A stretch of 64,000 bases of DNA, taken from the NCBI RefSeq assembly GCF_042686175.1, contig NZ_JBHUOR010000040.1, positions 1-64,000 on the forward strand, in the 5' to 3' direction. This stretch comes from Kurthia populi. GTDB lineage: Bacteria > Bacillota > Bacilli > Bacillales_A > Planococcaceae. Below, in pieces: positions 50,454-60,858 of this stretch; position 1 is the stretch's first letter, and each line of letters starts with the position of its first letter. Position numbers and translations under genes: made by a program. The notes beneath the pieces were generated by a model. It was not told the DNA's origin and ran no database searches. It saw only the letters and a program-made list of their open reading frames with translations.

Positions 50454-53400
50454 ATGGTTAAGAAAACGGAATATATGCCGCAGCTATTGCATCGTAAATA
50501 TATAGAAATCTATGAATCAATGATGGTGTTACAAGTGATTCCGGATGTTACAACCTTACAGCAGGCACAAGAAAAATTACAATATGTAAAAAAGAATACG
50601 GAGCAGTATCCATTTTTGTTTCAACCACTCAACGTGCTTGAATTTAATGGACAATTTTTATTTTTATATGAAGATTTTACGGGCCAATCCCTTCGTCAAC
50701 TGTTGTTGTCAAAACTGTCATTAAATCAAGTATTGCAAATTGTAATCGCTATCATTGCTGCAACTGAAAATTTGCATCAGCAAAATACGATATATCAGTT
50801 GATTAATCCATCCCATATTTTTGTGAATCCACAAACCCTTGAAGTGAAATTATTGGCGCCTGAAACATTAGTACAAGCGACAACAGAGGTAGACTGGGCT
50901 TATTTGGCACCAGAACAAACAGGGCGCATCGATCAAAAAAGTGATGAACGTGTGGATTTATATGCAATTGGGGCATTACTTTATGAAATGATTGCCGATA
51001 AGCCCCTTTTTGAAGCGGATACAGAGCAAGAATATGTATTTGATATTTTGACAAAACAAGTTGATCACACGGTGATTGTACAAAAAAGTCGTATGCCGAT
51101 TTTAGGAAATATCGTCCAAAAATTAATTGCAAAGAGTTCGGGTGAGCGCTACCAAACAGCAAGTAGTTTAAAGTATGACTTAATTCGTGTTTTCGAAGCG
51201 CTTGCACAAGGGAAAATGAATATAGATTTTCAGCTTGCTGAAATGGAACAACACTCGGATATGATGGTTGATTCAAAATTATATGGACGTACAACAGAGA
51301 AGCAAATGCTTGAACGCGCATTTCAACGTGTTGTCAAAGGGGATGGTCAAGTTGTCTTTTTGGTGGGTGCATCAGGGACTGGAAAATCTTCGCTTGCAAA
51401 ATCGATTATGGAACAAACTTTTTATACAAAAGGATATTTTGTTGAAGGGAAATTTGATCAGTTAAAAAAACAGCATACGTTCGATCCAGTTGTGGCCCCT
51501 TTTCGCGATTTATTAAAACAAGTGTATTTAGCAGGTGATGCCGAAATTTCACGTTTTAAACAAGGTATCAAGCAAGTGGATTTAATCGTTATGGATAGTT
51601 TGCTTCAACTCATTCCAGAATTATCCTGGTTCATATCAAAAACAACGAAAATTATTGATGACCGCGAACAAGCAACACAACAAATTTATGCGTATATTTT
51701 TTCTTCATTGCAAAAATTACTTACTGTTTTTGCAACGAAGAAGCGCCCGCTCGTATTTTTTGTTGATGACTTACAATGGGCGGATGATGTTGTTGTCGAT
51801 TTGTTTAAGAAAATTTGTGCATATCATGATAGTGGCTATTTATTATTTATTGTAGCTATGCGTGATGAGGCATCTACAAAAAATCGTCTTATGGAGTGGC
51901 AACAAGAATTAGAAAGTTATAGCACTATTCAATTAGGATTACTGGAGCTTTCAGCTATTGAAGAATGGGTGAAAGCAGTATTAGGCGAAGGTCCGACTGC
52001 ATATGAAATCGCTAAATATTTAGCGCGTTTAACACAGGGCAATCCATATTTTATTGCTGAGGCTTTTCGAATGCTATTAAAAACAAAGATTCTTTTTTAT
52101 GAGGCAGCGACTGCAAGCTGGCATTATGATGCCCAAAAATTAAATGGTATTGTGACGAGTGACGGTTTATCAGAATTTATTACCCGACGAGTTGATTTAT
52201 TGGAGCCGCATTTAAAATATATTTTGCAAACAGCTGCTTGTTTTGGGCAAACATTTGAATTTCAATTATTACTGAAGTTGTTAGATGTTCCGTATTATAA
52301 TTTACTAAGTGATTTACATATATTAATGGAGCGTGGGTTTATACGAATGCGCAGTGTATACCAACGTACGCTACCAAATGAAAAACAACTATTCCAGTTT
52401 GTTCATGATGGTGTTCAACAGGCCGTTTATAATTCTATCCCTGAAACAGAGAGGATGTCGATACATTTTTCGATTGGAAAACTATTGCAAAAAGAAAATA
52501 ATGGTGTGGAATTATTAGAAGAAATTGTGCGACAACTGAATTACTGTAAGAGTCGTTTAAGTACGATTGAGCATGAGCAGCTGGCATTATGGAATCATCA
52601 ATTAGGTGTTCTAGCAAAGTCGGCTGGGCTTGTACAAAATGCACGTTATTATTTTTTAGAAAGTAAAACATTACTCCCTACAGACTGCTGGGAACGGTTA
52701 CGAGTGGAAACTTTGCAAATTTATATGGATCTTGCAGAGTGTGAAGGTGTATTAATGCATATAGACGAATCGAATGACTATATGAATGAGGCGTTGACTC
52801 ATGCGGAAACAAAGCTCGAAAAATTACGCGTATATTATTTGATGACACGTATGCATCAAGAACATGATTCTTCAGATAAGTTAATTGATATTGGGTTTCG
52901 TGCATTAGAACTTGGCAATATGAATATTACAAGATCAGTTAAAAAATTAGATATTGTTAAAGAGTTTGTAAAGGTAAAGTGGGCATTACGTCATAAAACA
53001 AATGAGGATTTATTAAATTTGCCCGCCATTGATAATGAAGAGATTGATATTCTTATACAAATAATGATTGCATTTAGTCGGCTATCTTCACATCCGAATA
53101 TTTCAGCGATGCTATTTTTACGTTTACTTCGTTTACAGTTGAAATATGGTGCTTCTACACAGGCGCCTATCGTTTATTGTAATTATGCATTAATACTCAT
53201 TTCAGGGTTTGATGATATTGAAGGTGCGCTACGTTTTGGAAGTCTAGCAAAAGAGTTAGCGGATGCTTCGGAGGATATTTATATTAAGGCGCGCGTATAT
53301 TTTATTTATAGTATTTTCCTACATCATTGGCAGCATGATTTACCATCAGCTATTGAATTAATGCGCCAAAGCCAGTTATGTACAAATGAATTAGGGATGA

Positions 53401-55490
53401 ACTATATTACGACATCGCATTCTTGTTTTGTTTGTAATACACGGTTTTTATCAGGTGATTCACTAGCAGATGTGCAACAGGAAATCGTGACTCAACAGGA
53501 CCGTTATGGTCAGCACCCGAATCCTTTAGCAGAGGACTTTTTAGCAGAATTGCAGTATTGGATTGAAGCGTTACGAAACGGTGAGATTGTACCTGAATAT
53601 CATATGCCGATTACGCTTGAAGATGAGGCGATGGTGAAAGCTATGCATTATATCTTGCGTATTCAAATGGCCTATTTCTTTAATGATCGTATAGCACAAG
53701 AGGAATTGCTCATGGAGTTAGAAAAACAAAAGCATGAAATTATCTCACTACCAATTGCACCATATTACTATTTCTTTAGAGCATTACATCAATTTAATCG
53801 ACTGCGAGAGGATATTTTACCGCGTAAGGCGTTGTTGAAGGCTGTACGTGAAATTAAGGAAAGCTTATATAAATTTAAAACTTGGAGTACCAAAGCACCG
53901 CATCAATATGAGCATTTATACATGCTATTGGTGGCTGAAAATGAGTACCGTAAACAAATGTATGAGGAAGCAGCATTACGATATGATCGTGCGATTCAAT
54001 TATCAAAAATTTATCACTATGTTCACCATGAAGCGATTTTTTATGAGCGTGCAGCACGTTTTTACCATAATCAACATGATGAAAAGAAAACGCAGCGCTA
54101 TGTAGCTCAAAGTATTCAAAAGGTACGTTTATGGGGGGCATCAGTTATTGCAGAGCGCCTCGTAGAACTATATACGCATTATATTTTACCAGAAGGAACA
54201 ACAACATCGAATGTGCCGGTTGATAGATTGGCTATATTTGAAGCAACAGAATCATTAGCACGTGAAACGACGATTGAAGAGGTTTATGAGCGCCTACTTA
54301 AATTATTAATGCGCCAGGCTAATGCGACGGCAGTCCATTTTATTAAAAAGCAAGAAGATGAATGGTGTGTCACAGCCTCTCTTTTAAGAGAGCAAGGACC
54401 AATACAATTAAATATGATTACAAAGCCATTAACGGCAGCGCAGCTTGTGATGATTCATGAAGTGCAGCAGCGAACACAGCCACTTATATTGCGTGAAAGT
54501 ACGGATGAGGAAATTCGTTTATATGATAATACAGCAAAAACATTAATTTGTATGGCAATTCAATATAAAGGAGAAACGAGGGCTTTTTTATATTTAGAAA
54601 ATCAGTATGTTGAACATGTTTTCCAAGTTGTTGATATGGATATTTTACGTCAGATTGCCTTGCAGTTATTAATTGCAGTTGAAAATGCGGAAGTATATGC
54701 AGATTTAGAAAATCGAGTGACATTGCGTACAAATGAGTTAGAAGAGAGAAATATGGATTTACAAATAGCGATGGGGCGTCTTGAAATGAGTGAACAGGAG
54801 CGTAAACAACTACTACAAAGTGTCTCCCATGAGCTACGATCACCAATTACTTCTACACTTGGCTATATTGAAGCAATTTTGGATGGTGTTGTAACAGATG
54901 AACAACAGCAAATGAAATATTTAGAACGCAGTAAAATGCGGTTATTAAATTTGAATGAGTTGATTCGTGATTTATTTGATTTAGCAAAATTAGAAGCAGG
55001 GCGTTTAGATTTCCATTATACACAGTTACCGGCACAACAATTGTATGAATCTTTATGCTATAGCTATGCAGAGGATGTTGCAAGGGCTGGGTTGATATAT
55101 GATACAACAAGCACTGTTTCTGCAGAGATTTTGGTTGTAGTAGATGTAAAACGAATCGAGCAAGTTTTTGTTAATTTAATGACAAATGCGCTGAAATATA
55201 CAGATAAAGGATATATTTCATTTAGTATGTATGTTGAAGATGAGTATGTCATATTTGAAATTAAAGATAGCGGCATCGGCATTCCAGCGAAGGATCTGCC
55301 TTATATTTTCCAAAGTAATTATCGTGCGAGCAATAGTAAGCATCGTGATTCACATGGTATTGGATTAGCTATTTGTAAGAAAATTGTAGAAGAACATAAA
55401 GGAATGATCGAAGCAAAAAGTGAAGAATCAGAGGGTACATGTATTCGATTTAAGTTACCGACCGATAATGAGTCTTTAGACTATAAATAA
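50454..55490 (+). CDS. Giant pseudokinase-AAA-GAF-histidine kinase
   Basis: The start is ATG 50454 after TAGGAGTG. The 1678-residue protein has a Ser/Thr-kinase-like domain (about 1-260) without catalytic residues (YQLINPSHIFVN in place of HRDIKPxN) but with APE and the helix YLAPEQTGRIDQKSDERVDLYAIG. An AAA/NTPase domain follows (Walker A GASGTGKS 305-312, Walker B VFFVDDLQWADD near 435), then helical repeats (700-1250), GAF (about 1259-1405), coiled coil, and a histidine kinase (His1459 in HELRSP; HATPase with NALKYT, DSGIGI, GIGLAI). No membrane helix. It likely integrates intracellular signals and phosphorylates the adjacent regulator. Confidence 0.92.
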   Translation: MVKKTEYMPQLLHRKYIEIYESMMVLQVIPDVTTLQQAQEKLQYVKKNTEQYPFLFQPLNVLEFNGQFLFLYEDFTGQSLRQLLLSKLSLNQVLQIVIAIIAATENLHQQNTIYQLINPSHIFVNPQTLEVKLLAPETLVQATTEVDWAYLAPEQTGRIDQKSDERVDLYAIGALLYEMIADKPLFEADTEQEYVFDILTKQVDHTVIVQKSRMPILGNIVQKLIAKSSGERYQTASSLKYDLIRVFEALAQGKMNIDFQLAEMEQHSDMMVDSKLYGRTTEKQMLERAFQRVVKGDGQVVFLVGASGTGKSSLAKSIMEQTFYTKGYFVEGKFDQLKKQHTFDPVVAPFRDLLKQVYLAGDAEISRFKQGIKQVDLIVMDSLLQLIPELSWFISKTTKIIDDREQATQQIYAYIFSSLQKLLTVFATKKRPLVFFVDDLQWADDVVVDLFKKICAYHDSGYLLFIVAMRDEASTKNRLMEWQQELESYSTIQLGLLELSAIEEWVKAVLGEGPTAYEIAKYLARLTQGNPYFIAEAFRMLLKTKILFYEAATASWHYDAQKLNGIVTSDGLSEFITRRVDLLEPHLKYILQTAACFGQTFEFQLLLKLLDVPYYNLLSDLHILMERGFIRMRSVYQRTLPNEKQLFQFVHDGVQQAVYNSIPETERMSIHFSIGKLLQKENNGVELLEEIVRQLNYCKSRLSTIEHEQLALWNHQLGVLAKSAGLVQNARYYFLESKTLLPTDCWERLRVETLQIYMDLAECEGVLMHIDESNDYMNEALTHAETKLEKLRVYYLMTRMHQEHDSSDKLIDIGFRALELGNMNITRSVKKLDIVKEFVKVKWALRHKTNEDLLNLPAIDNEEIDILIQIMIAFSRLSSHPNISAMLFLRLLRLQLKYGASTQAPIVYCNYALILISGFDDIEGALRFGSLAKELADASEDIYIKARVYFIYSIFLHHWQHDLPSAIELMRQSQLCTNELGMNYITTSHSCFVCNTRFLSGDSLADVQQEIVTQQDRYGQHPNPLAEDFLAELQYWIEALRNGEIVPEYHMPITLEDEAMVKAMHYILRIQMAYFFNDRIAQEELLMELEKQKHEIISLPIAPYYYFFRALHQFNRLREDILPRKALLKAVREIKESLYKFKTWSTKAPHQYEHLYMLLVAENEYRKQMYEEAALRYDRAIQLSKIYHYVHHEAIFYERAARFYHNQHDEKKTQRYVAQSIQKVRLWGASVIAERLVELYTHYILPEGTTTSNVPVDRLAIFEATESLARETTIEEVYERLLKLLMRQANATAVHFIKKQEDEWCVTASLLREQGPIQLNMITKPLTAAQLVMIHEVQQRTQPLILRESTDEEIRLYDNTAKTLICMAIQYKGETRAFLYLENQYVEHVFQVVDMDILRQIALQLLIAVENAEVYADLENRVTLRTNELEERNMDLQIAMGRLEMSEQERKQLLQSVSHELRSPITSTLGYIEAILDGVVTDEQQQMKYLERSKMRLLNLNELIRDLFDLAKLEAGRLDFHYTQLPAQQLYESLCYSYAEDVARAGLIYDTTSTVSAEILVVVDVKRIEQVFVNLMTNALKYTDKGYISFSMYVEDEYVIFEIKDSGIGIPAKDLPYIFQSNYRASNSKHRDSHGIGLAICKKIVEEHKGMIEAKSEESEGTCIRFKLPTDNESLDYK

Positions 55491-55577
55491 TTAAGTAAAA
55501 GATGTGCTGTTTAACGTTGTTTTAACCTTTGAAGAATATAGTCTATATACAAACTATATCTAATAGGAGGGGTTTTA

Positions 55578-57185
55578 ATGGCAGTGGCACAAAAAAGCTA
55601 CGAATACTGCACCGTTCATACTGTGTGTTCAGGAGACGAATTATATAGTGATTTACGAGTTGAAAATCAAGTTTGGATGCGTAGTGGGCATATTTTAACA
55701 GAACATGAAATTGAGTTTTTGAAAAAAAGAAATATCAGGACTATTTGCGTGAAACGTAGAAAATTTAATGACATAGACGAGTCATTAAAATCTGTGACGG
55801 ATTTATTTTTCCAGGCAGTTGGCTACAACAGCTTAGAGATGCGTTATGGTCGTACATTAAAGGATTCAACAGATATTCAATTTATTAAAGAGTTATTTTT
55901 ATCATATATGAAAAATGCGCAGTGGCGAGAGCACTTCTTAATGCTGAAAGATTTTGATGGGTATTTGTATAGACATGCGACAGATGTTTTTACACTGGCA
56001 ACATTATTTGCAAAGCATGAGAACATGCCAAATATTTCTCAATTTGCAATCGGTTATTTACTATATGATATAGGAACAGTCTATACATCGTTACTATTAC
56101 TGCAAAAAAAGGACCCATTTACGAATGCAGAGAAACGTGTCGTGCAGCAACATGTGGAACGAGGCGAGATAATGCTTGAGTCACTAGGGCTTGAGCATGT
56201 TTCACATTTTTCAAAGCAACATCATGAAAGAATAGATGGAAGTGGCTATCCGTATGCACTAACAGAGGAAGATTTATCAGTAGAAGTGCAACTACTACAA
56301 ATTGTTGATACGTATTCTGCACTTACAATGAAACGTGCGCATCAACCAGCAATGTCTGCATCAGAGGCTTTTGAGCATATGTATCGCCTTGGTACACAAT
56401 TTAACAAGCAATTATTAAATCGTTTTATCGAGTTTATTGGTATTTATCCGAAGGGTTCCATTGTTGAATTAACAACAGGTGAAAAGGCTGTTGTAGAAGC
56501 CAATAATGAATTGATGCAGCTTTTACCACGCGTACGAACAGCGCATAAATCAATGATTTTGCCAATGGATTTAAGTATTACGATTAAACGTTTAGTGTCA
56601 TATGAAGTAGATACGGCAAAAGAATTATTTACGCATTTATCGAATTATTTAATTAAAGGTGATACACAGCACGTACAACGCTATTATGAACAACTAAAAT
56701 TATGCTATGAATGTAAAGATTGGAGCACGCAAATTTTTATTCCAATTTATCATTTACTACAGATGCTAAAACGCACAAATTATTTACAAACAGAGCATTT
56801 ACAACATGCTTTGTCAAAATTACAGCTGCTATTAGATGATACATTACAGCAATTTAGAAATGAAAATGTTAAAGAGCCGACATTATTAATGACAACGAAT
56901 ACACTTGAAAATCCAACACTTATTAAAATTTTCAAAAGCTTATTATATACACAAGGTTGGTCTGTGTATGCGAAATCAAAAGAATCTTGCGAACAAGTGT
57001 TGGAGCAGATGTATCTTGAGCATATTATTACAATTGGGGATCATCCGTATCAATTTTCTACTAAGCAACAAAATTTTCATCTAACAGAACCTCAGTTAAA
57101 TTCACTATTGGAGTATTTTTCTGGTAAATATATGACAGGAAAGGAACTAGAAACTTATTTGAAAAAGTATAAAAGACCTATTTAA
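55578..57185 (+). CDS. HD-GYP protein with degenerate site and B12-binding-like C-terminus
   Basis: The 535-residue protein has an N-terminal wing-like region (1-75), an HD-GYP domain (about 120-300) with His133, His192, QHHERIDGSGYP (215-225) and VDTYSALT, but Tyr-Asp (163-164) in place of the metal-binding His-Asp. The C-terminal third (345-535) looks like a cobalamin-binding regulator module: a four-helix cap (DTQHVQRYYEQLKLC...LQHALSKLQLLL) then a Rossmann-like part (TLLMTTNTLENPTLIKIFKSLLYTQGW), lacking the Asp-x-His-x-x-Gly cobalamin motif. It may bind rather than cleave c-di-GMP. A related, broken gene follows. Confidence 0.8.
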   Translation: MAVAQKSYEYCTVHTVCSGDELYSDLRVENQVWMRSGHILTEHEIEFLKKRNIRTICVKRRKFNDIDESLKSVTDLFFQAVGYNSLEMRYGRTLKDSTDIQFIKELFLSYMKNAQWREHFLMLKDFDGYLYRHATDVFTLATLFAKHENMPNISQFAIGYLLYDIGTVYTSLLLLQKKDPFTNAEKRVVQQHVERGEIMLESLGLEHVSHFSKQHHERIDGSGYPYALTEEDLSVEVQLLQIVDTYSALTMKRAHQPAMSASEAFEHMYRLGTQFNKQLLNRFIEFIGIYPKGSIVELTTGEKAVVEANNELMQLLPRVRTAHKSMILPMDLSITIKRLVSYEVDTAKELFTHLSNYLIKGDTQHVQRYYEQLKLCYECKDWSTQIFIPIYHLLQMLKRTNYLQTEHLQHALSKLQLLLDDTLQQFRNENVKEPTLLMTTNTLENPTLIKIFKSLLYTQGWSVYAKSKESCEQVLEQMYLEHIITIGDHPYQFSTKQQNFHLTEPQLNSLLEYFSGKYMTGKELETYLKKYKRPI

Positions 57186-57295
57186 ATGGGTTTTTAGTTC
57201 TATTTTATTAAATAATCTGATAATTTAACTATTTTTTAACCTTTTTCTCTTATTGTAGAGTGTAACAACGTCTATAAAGAAGGGAGAAAGAACGT

Positions 57296-58713
57296 ATGCA
57301 ACTACAGTTAACGAAGGCTTATCGCCATGTGAATGTTTTAAGCTCTGGAGATATTATTTGCGAAAATGTAAAAGATGAAAAAAAGTTATTATTGCGTGCA
57401 GGCAGAAAATTAACAGGCCGTCTTATTTATTTGTTGAAACTGCATCATATTCGCTATGTCTATGTAGAACAGTCTTTACCACATCAATATGATGTCGAAA
57501 CACGTACGTTTTTGACAGAATTTTTTACAATGATACGTGCAAATAATGAAAGAAATCGCTATGCACATTTATTTTTGAATAAAGAATATAGTTGTGTGAT
57601 TCAAACATTATTAGCTGCGTATTTACAAGATACTAGATTGCGTGAGGCGATGCAGCATTTAATGCATCACAGTATGTTTTCTCAGGCTGTAGAACAGTTT
57701 TCACTGGGCACACTGTTAGCAAAACGTATGGGAATGGAACGCTTAGGGATACGGCAATTGCCTATCTCTTAATACCTTGCGAAGCACTTGATGATACGTA
57801 TTTAAAGGGTTATTTTGAACGAATTGGACTTGCACATCTTTCACATATTCTAAACTATCACTGTATAGAGCAGCCCACATTAGATGTTCAGATTTTACAG
57901 GTCGTCCATACGTATGTTACGATGACGCGTGAAAATCCAATGATTTCTTTGCAAGAAATTTACCATTTAATGCATAAACAAAATCGTTGGAGTGATGAGT
58001 TATTGTATCATTTTCGGGAGCTCTTAGAAGCGGGGGAACGAAAAAAAGAAGGTTTTATGCAGTCGACGCAAACAACAACAGTGGCGACACAAGCATTGCC
58101 GGTACGTACGACTATTACATTATGTAAAATGGAGTCACCAGATTATGAACGACTACTATGTTTATTGCATTATGTTGTAGAGGAACAATATGAGCAAGCA
58201 ACGACATATGTCCAAGAACTATTAGCGAAATCGACACCAGCAGATTGGTTGACGATGATTGTTATGCCGTTGAAGCAGCTTATTGAGGCGGGGGCATATG
58301 CACCGGCTGTGGAGCGCTTTATTGATGATTTATTAATATCGTTATTAAAGGAATTACGCTTACATGGCGAGCAAAAAAATGTGGCCCTACTCATTATTAA
58401 TAAGAAAATGAAAAACCCACAATTATTAGCACTACTTGAAGGGATTTTGCGTACACAAAAACTGACGGTTTATCGGCCACCTTTTATTAAATCGGCGGCA
58501 CAAATCGAGCGCCTTAAAGAGCATTACGAGGCGCAGCATATTATTGTCGTTGGTCATGCACCACAACTTGCAACAAATCCAAAGCATTATTACGAATTGC
58601 ATGAAAATCAATTGGCGAGTCTATTGTATAGCTTAGCGGGTGAGAGAATTCGTGATTATGCATTTATGAAAAAGTTAGATAGATATGATAGGTTGCAGAC
58701 CGAGAAGAACTAA
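57296..58713 (+). pseudogene. Frameshifted paralogue of the HD-GYP/B12-like protein
   Basis: The frame from ATG 57296 runs 158 codons and stops at 57770. At the GGG 57746-57748 one extra G would restore MERLGDTAIAYLLIPCEALDD and continue to 58713, making about 472 residues. The parts align with the gene at 55578: N-terminal wing, HD-like helices (HD replaced by LIP, no GYP) and the C-terminal B12-like region (ALLIINKKMKNPQLLALLEGILRTQ). It is a duplicate which lost all metal residues and then the frame, unless the lost G is a read error. It has its own ribosome site (AAGGGAG). Confidence 0.82.
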
Positions 58714-58729
58714 TTTTCGGTCTTTTTTG
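58697..58729 (+). terminator. Terminator overlapping the end of the broken paralogue
   Basis: AGACCGA and TCGGTCT pair with T-run; the stop codon lies in the loop. Confidence 0.8.
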
Positions 58730-58806
58730 TTGACTTCTAAAGGTTTCTATTTTATAGTAAGTTACTAATAGTAATTAAATAATAAAAAATTAAGGGAAAT
58801 ATAATC

Positions 58807-59688
58807 ATGACAACTTATCATAAAAAACCAAATGCATATGTGTCACATGTGCAATTAAGTGTATCAAATTTAGCCCGTTCAATTGAATACTATACAACAA
58901 TTATTGGCTTCACTGTTTTAAAGCAAACAGCAACAACTGCTTACTTATCAGCAGATGGCAAAACAAGTCTTGTATCGATTAATGAAGTACCAGAGGCGGT
59001 ATCAGCAAAAGGTTATACTGGGTTATATCATTTTGCATTACTTTTACCAACACGCAAAGATTTAGGAAATTTTGTGCAGCATTTTATTGAATATGATGTA
59101 CGTATCGGTGCAGGTGATCACGATGTGAGTGAAGCACTTTATTTATATGACCCAGATGGTAATGGTATTGAAATTTATGTGGACCGTCCAGATACCGAAT
59201 GGCAATGGGATGATAATAACCAAGTGTATATGACAACGCGTGAAGTTGATTTTACGTCAGTTCTTGCGGAGGCAGATGGACAATATAATGGCTTACCAGC
59301 AGAAACTGTAATGGGGCATATTCATTTATCTGTGGCAGATTTAACGCAAACAGAAAATTTTTATACAAATGTATTAGATTATGAAGTGGTGACAAGATAT
59401 GGTCGCCAGGCGTTGTTTATTTCAACAGGCCATTACCATCACCATATTGGTTTGAATACATGGAATAGTGCAGGGGCAAGTGAGCGTCCTCATAATGCAG
59501 TTGGTTTAAAATCGTACACAGTCGTATTGAAAGATGTAGCCTATGCGGATACGGTAGCAGGGCAATTAAAAACGGCTGGGTTTCCTGTTGAAGCATTTGA
59601 AGAGGCACCCGCATTTGGTGGTGAACAACGCTTTTCAACAGTAGATCCAAATGGCATTCGTATTATTTTTACAATTGATGAGAATTAA
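58807..59688 (+). CDS. Two-module VOC dioxygenase (CatE-like)
   Basis: The 293-residue protein has two VOC modules: HVQLSVSNLARSIEYYTTIIGF... with DPDGNGIEIYVDRP (about 118-131), and HIHLSVADLTQTENFYTNVL... with HHHIGLNTW (about 217-225) and DPNGIRIIF at the end. It matches the B. subtilis CatE (catechol 2,3-dioxygenase) layout and length. His14 in VSHVQ and HIHLS could be metal ligands, but the substrate (a catechol, hydroquinone or ring-cleavage product) is not certain. Ribosome site weak (AAGGGAAA). Confidence 0.85.
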   Translation: MTTYHKKPNAYVSHVQLSVSNLARSIEYYTTIIGFTVLKQTATTAYLSADGKTSLVSINEVPEAVSAKGYTGLYHFALLLPTRKDLGNFVQHFIEYDVRIGAGDHDVSEALYLYDPDGNGIEIYVDRPDTEWQWDDNNQVYMTTREVDFTSVLAEADGQYNGLPAETVMGHIHLSVADLTQTENFYTNVLDYEVVTRYGRQALFISTGHYHHHIGLNTWNSAGASERPHNAVGLKSYTVVLKDVAYADTVAGQLKTAGFPVEAFEEAPAFGGEQRFSTVDPNGIRIIFTIDEN

Positions 59689-59730
59689 AAAAACGCACAA
59701 ATAGGTATGTGCGGCTAAAATATAGTGGAA

Positions 59731-59760
59731 AAGAATCACAGCAATGTGGTTCTTTTTTTA
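59731..59760. terminator. Bidirectional terminator
   Basis: AAAGAATCAC and GTGGTTCTTT pair (one wobble), with a T-run on the + strand, between the convergent dioxygenase and copper-protein genes. Confidence 0.78.
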
Positions 59761-59762
59761 CG

Positions 59763-60098
59763 TTAGCTTAGTGCTTTGACCATTAGCTCACACACCTCAG
59801 CACAGCGTGTACAAGCTTCTTCACATTTACGACAATGCTCATGATGCTCGGCGTGTTTGGCGCATTCGTTTGCGCAGGCATGACAAATTTCAGCGCAAAG
59901 AGCACAAAGTTGCTTTGCGAAGGGACTATTTCGTTCTAGCGCACTTGCAGTAGCATGACAAAAATCCGTACATTCTCGTGTTAATCGAATGCACTGGGCA
60001 ACCATTGTGACATCCTGTTCTGCTAGGCATAAATCAAAGCAACGATTTGCAATTTTTGCTGTTGCGACACATTCTGCACTACATGTTTCCATATCCAT
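59763..60098 (-). CDS. Four-helix-bundle copper-storage protein (Csp/DUF326)
   Basis: The 111-residue protein contains 17 Cys and many His, placed at i, i+3/4 spacing on four helices (CSAECVATAKIANRC, CTDFCHATAS, CALCAEICHACANECAKH, CRKCEEACTRCAEVC). This is the hallmark of Csp3-type proteins, which store Cu(I) in the cytoplasm through Cys thiolates. It has no signal peptide, so it is the cytosolic form. GGAGTG precedes the start. No copper exporter or CopZ lies nearby. Confidence 0.93.
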   Translation of the reverse strand: MDMETCSAECVATAKIANRCFDLCLAEQDVTMVAQCIRLTRECTDFCHATASALERNSPFAKQLCALCAEICHACANECAKHAEHHEHCRKCEEACTRCAEVCELMVKALS

Positions 60099-60197
60099 AT
60101 CTTAAACACTCCAATCTTTTTCTATTGTCAATCTCTTCCCGTCCTCTTGCAATTTAAACAAAAACAGGTAAAACTAAAGAAAAGGAGATGGTTTATA

Positions 60198-60815
60198 ATG
60201 AAAGCAATTATTTTTGATGTAGATGGCACAATGCTAGACACAGAGCGTGCACAGCTGAAGGCGCTTCAACAAGTATTAGAGCAACATGATTTGATGTATA
60301 CGATGGATGAGCTGCGAGTTGTTTTTGGTATTCCAGGTAAAGATGCATTGAAGCGTTTAGGTGTAGAGAATATTAATGAAGTACATAAAGAATGGGATAA
60401 AGCAGTCGAAGTTTATATGGACGAGGTACAATTATTTTATGGTGTCGAAGAAGCTTTAAAGACATTAACGGCACAGGGTGTAAAACTAGGAATTGTAACG
60501 TCTAAAACACGCGTACAATTTGTGAATGAATTTCAGCCGTTTGGATTGAATGACTATTTTGCATCTATTATCACAGCAGAGGATGCACCAAAGACGAAGC
60601 CGGATCCAGCGCCATTACAACTTTGTTTAACGGAGTTAGCAGTAGCGCCAGCAGAAGCGATTTATGTTGGAGATACGATTTTTGATTATCAATGTGCGAA
60701 AGGGGCAAGTGTTCCTTTCGCGCTAGCATTATGGGGTGCGCATTCAACAAAAGGAATGGACGATGCGGCGTATCGTCTTGAAACAGCTGAAGAGATTACA
60801 AATATTATTGTTTAA
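60198..60815 (+). CDS. HAD-superfamily phosphatase
   Basis: The start is ATG 60198 after AAAGGAGATG; the frame extends to 60147 only by a weak TTG. The 205-residue product has HAD motif I DVDGTMLDTE (6-15), motif II VTSKTR (about 105), Lys in KTKPDP (motif III, about 132) and motif IV GDTIFDYQCAKGA. It is of the beta-phosphoglucomutase/phosphoglycolate phosphatase type with a helical cap. It is 43 bases before the aldo/keto reductase gene with which it may be cotranscribed. Confidence 0.9.
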   Translation: MKAIIFDVDGTMLDTERAQLKALQQVLEQHDLMYTMDELRVVFGIPGKDALKRLGVENINEVHKEWDKAVEVYMDEVQLFYGVEEALKTLTAQGVKLGIVTSKTRVQFVNEFQPFGLNDYFASIITAEDAPKTKPDPAPLQLCLTELAVAPAEAIYVGDTIFDYQCAKGASVPFALALWGAHSTKGMDDAAYRLETAEEITNIIV

Positions 60816-60858
60816 GCACTTCTTCTTGAGGTAACAGTACAACGAGGAAGGTGATTGA

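Noticed and set aside
54254..54269. Second parS-like site (CACGTGAAAC core)
   Set aside because: The left half differs from the consensus at several positions and it lies inside the kinase coding sequence.
57922..58713. Independent 263-residue gene
   Set aside because: No ribosome site at its ATG; restoring one G joins it to the upstream frame with homology to the neighbour on both sides of the junction.
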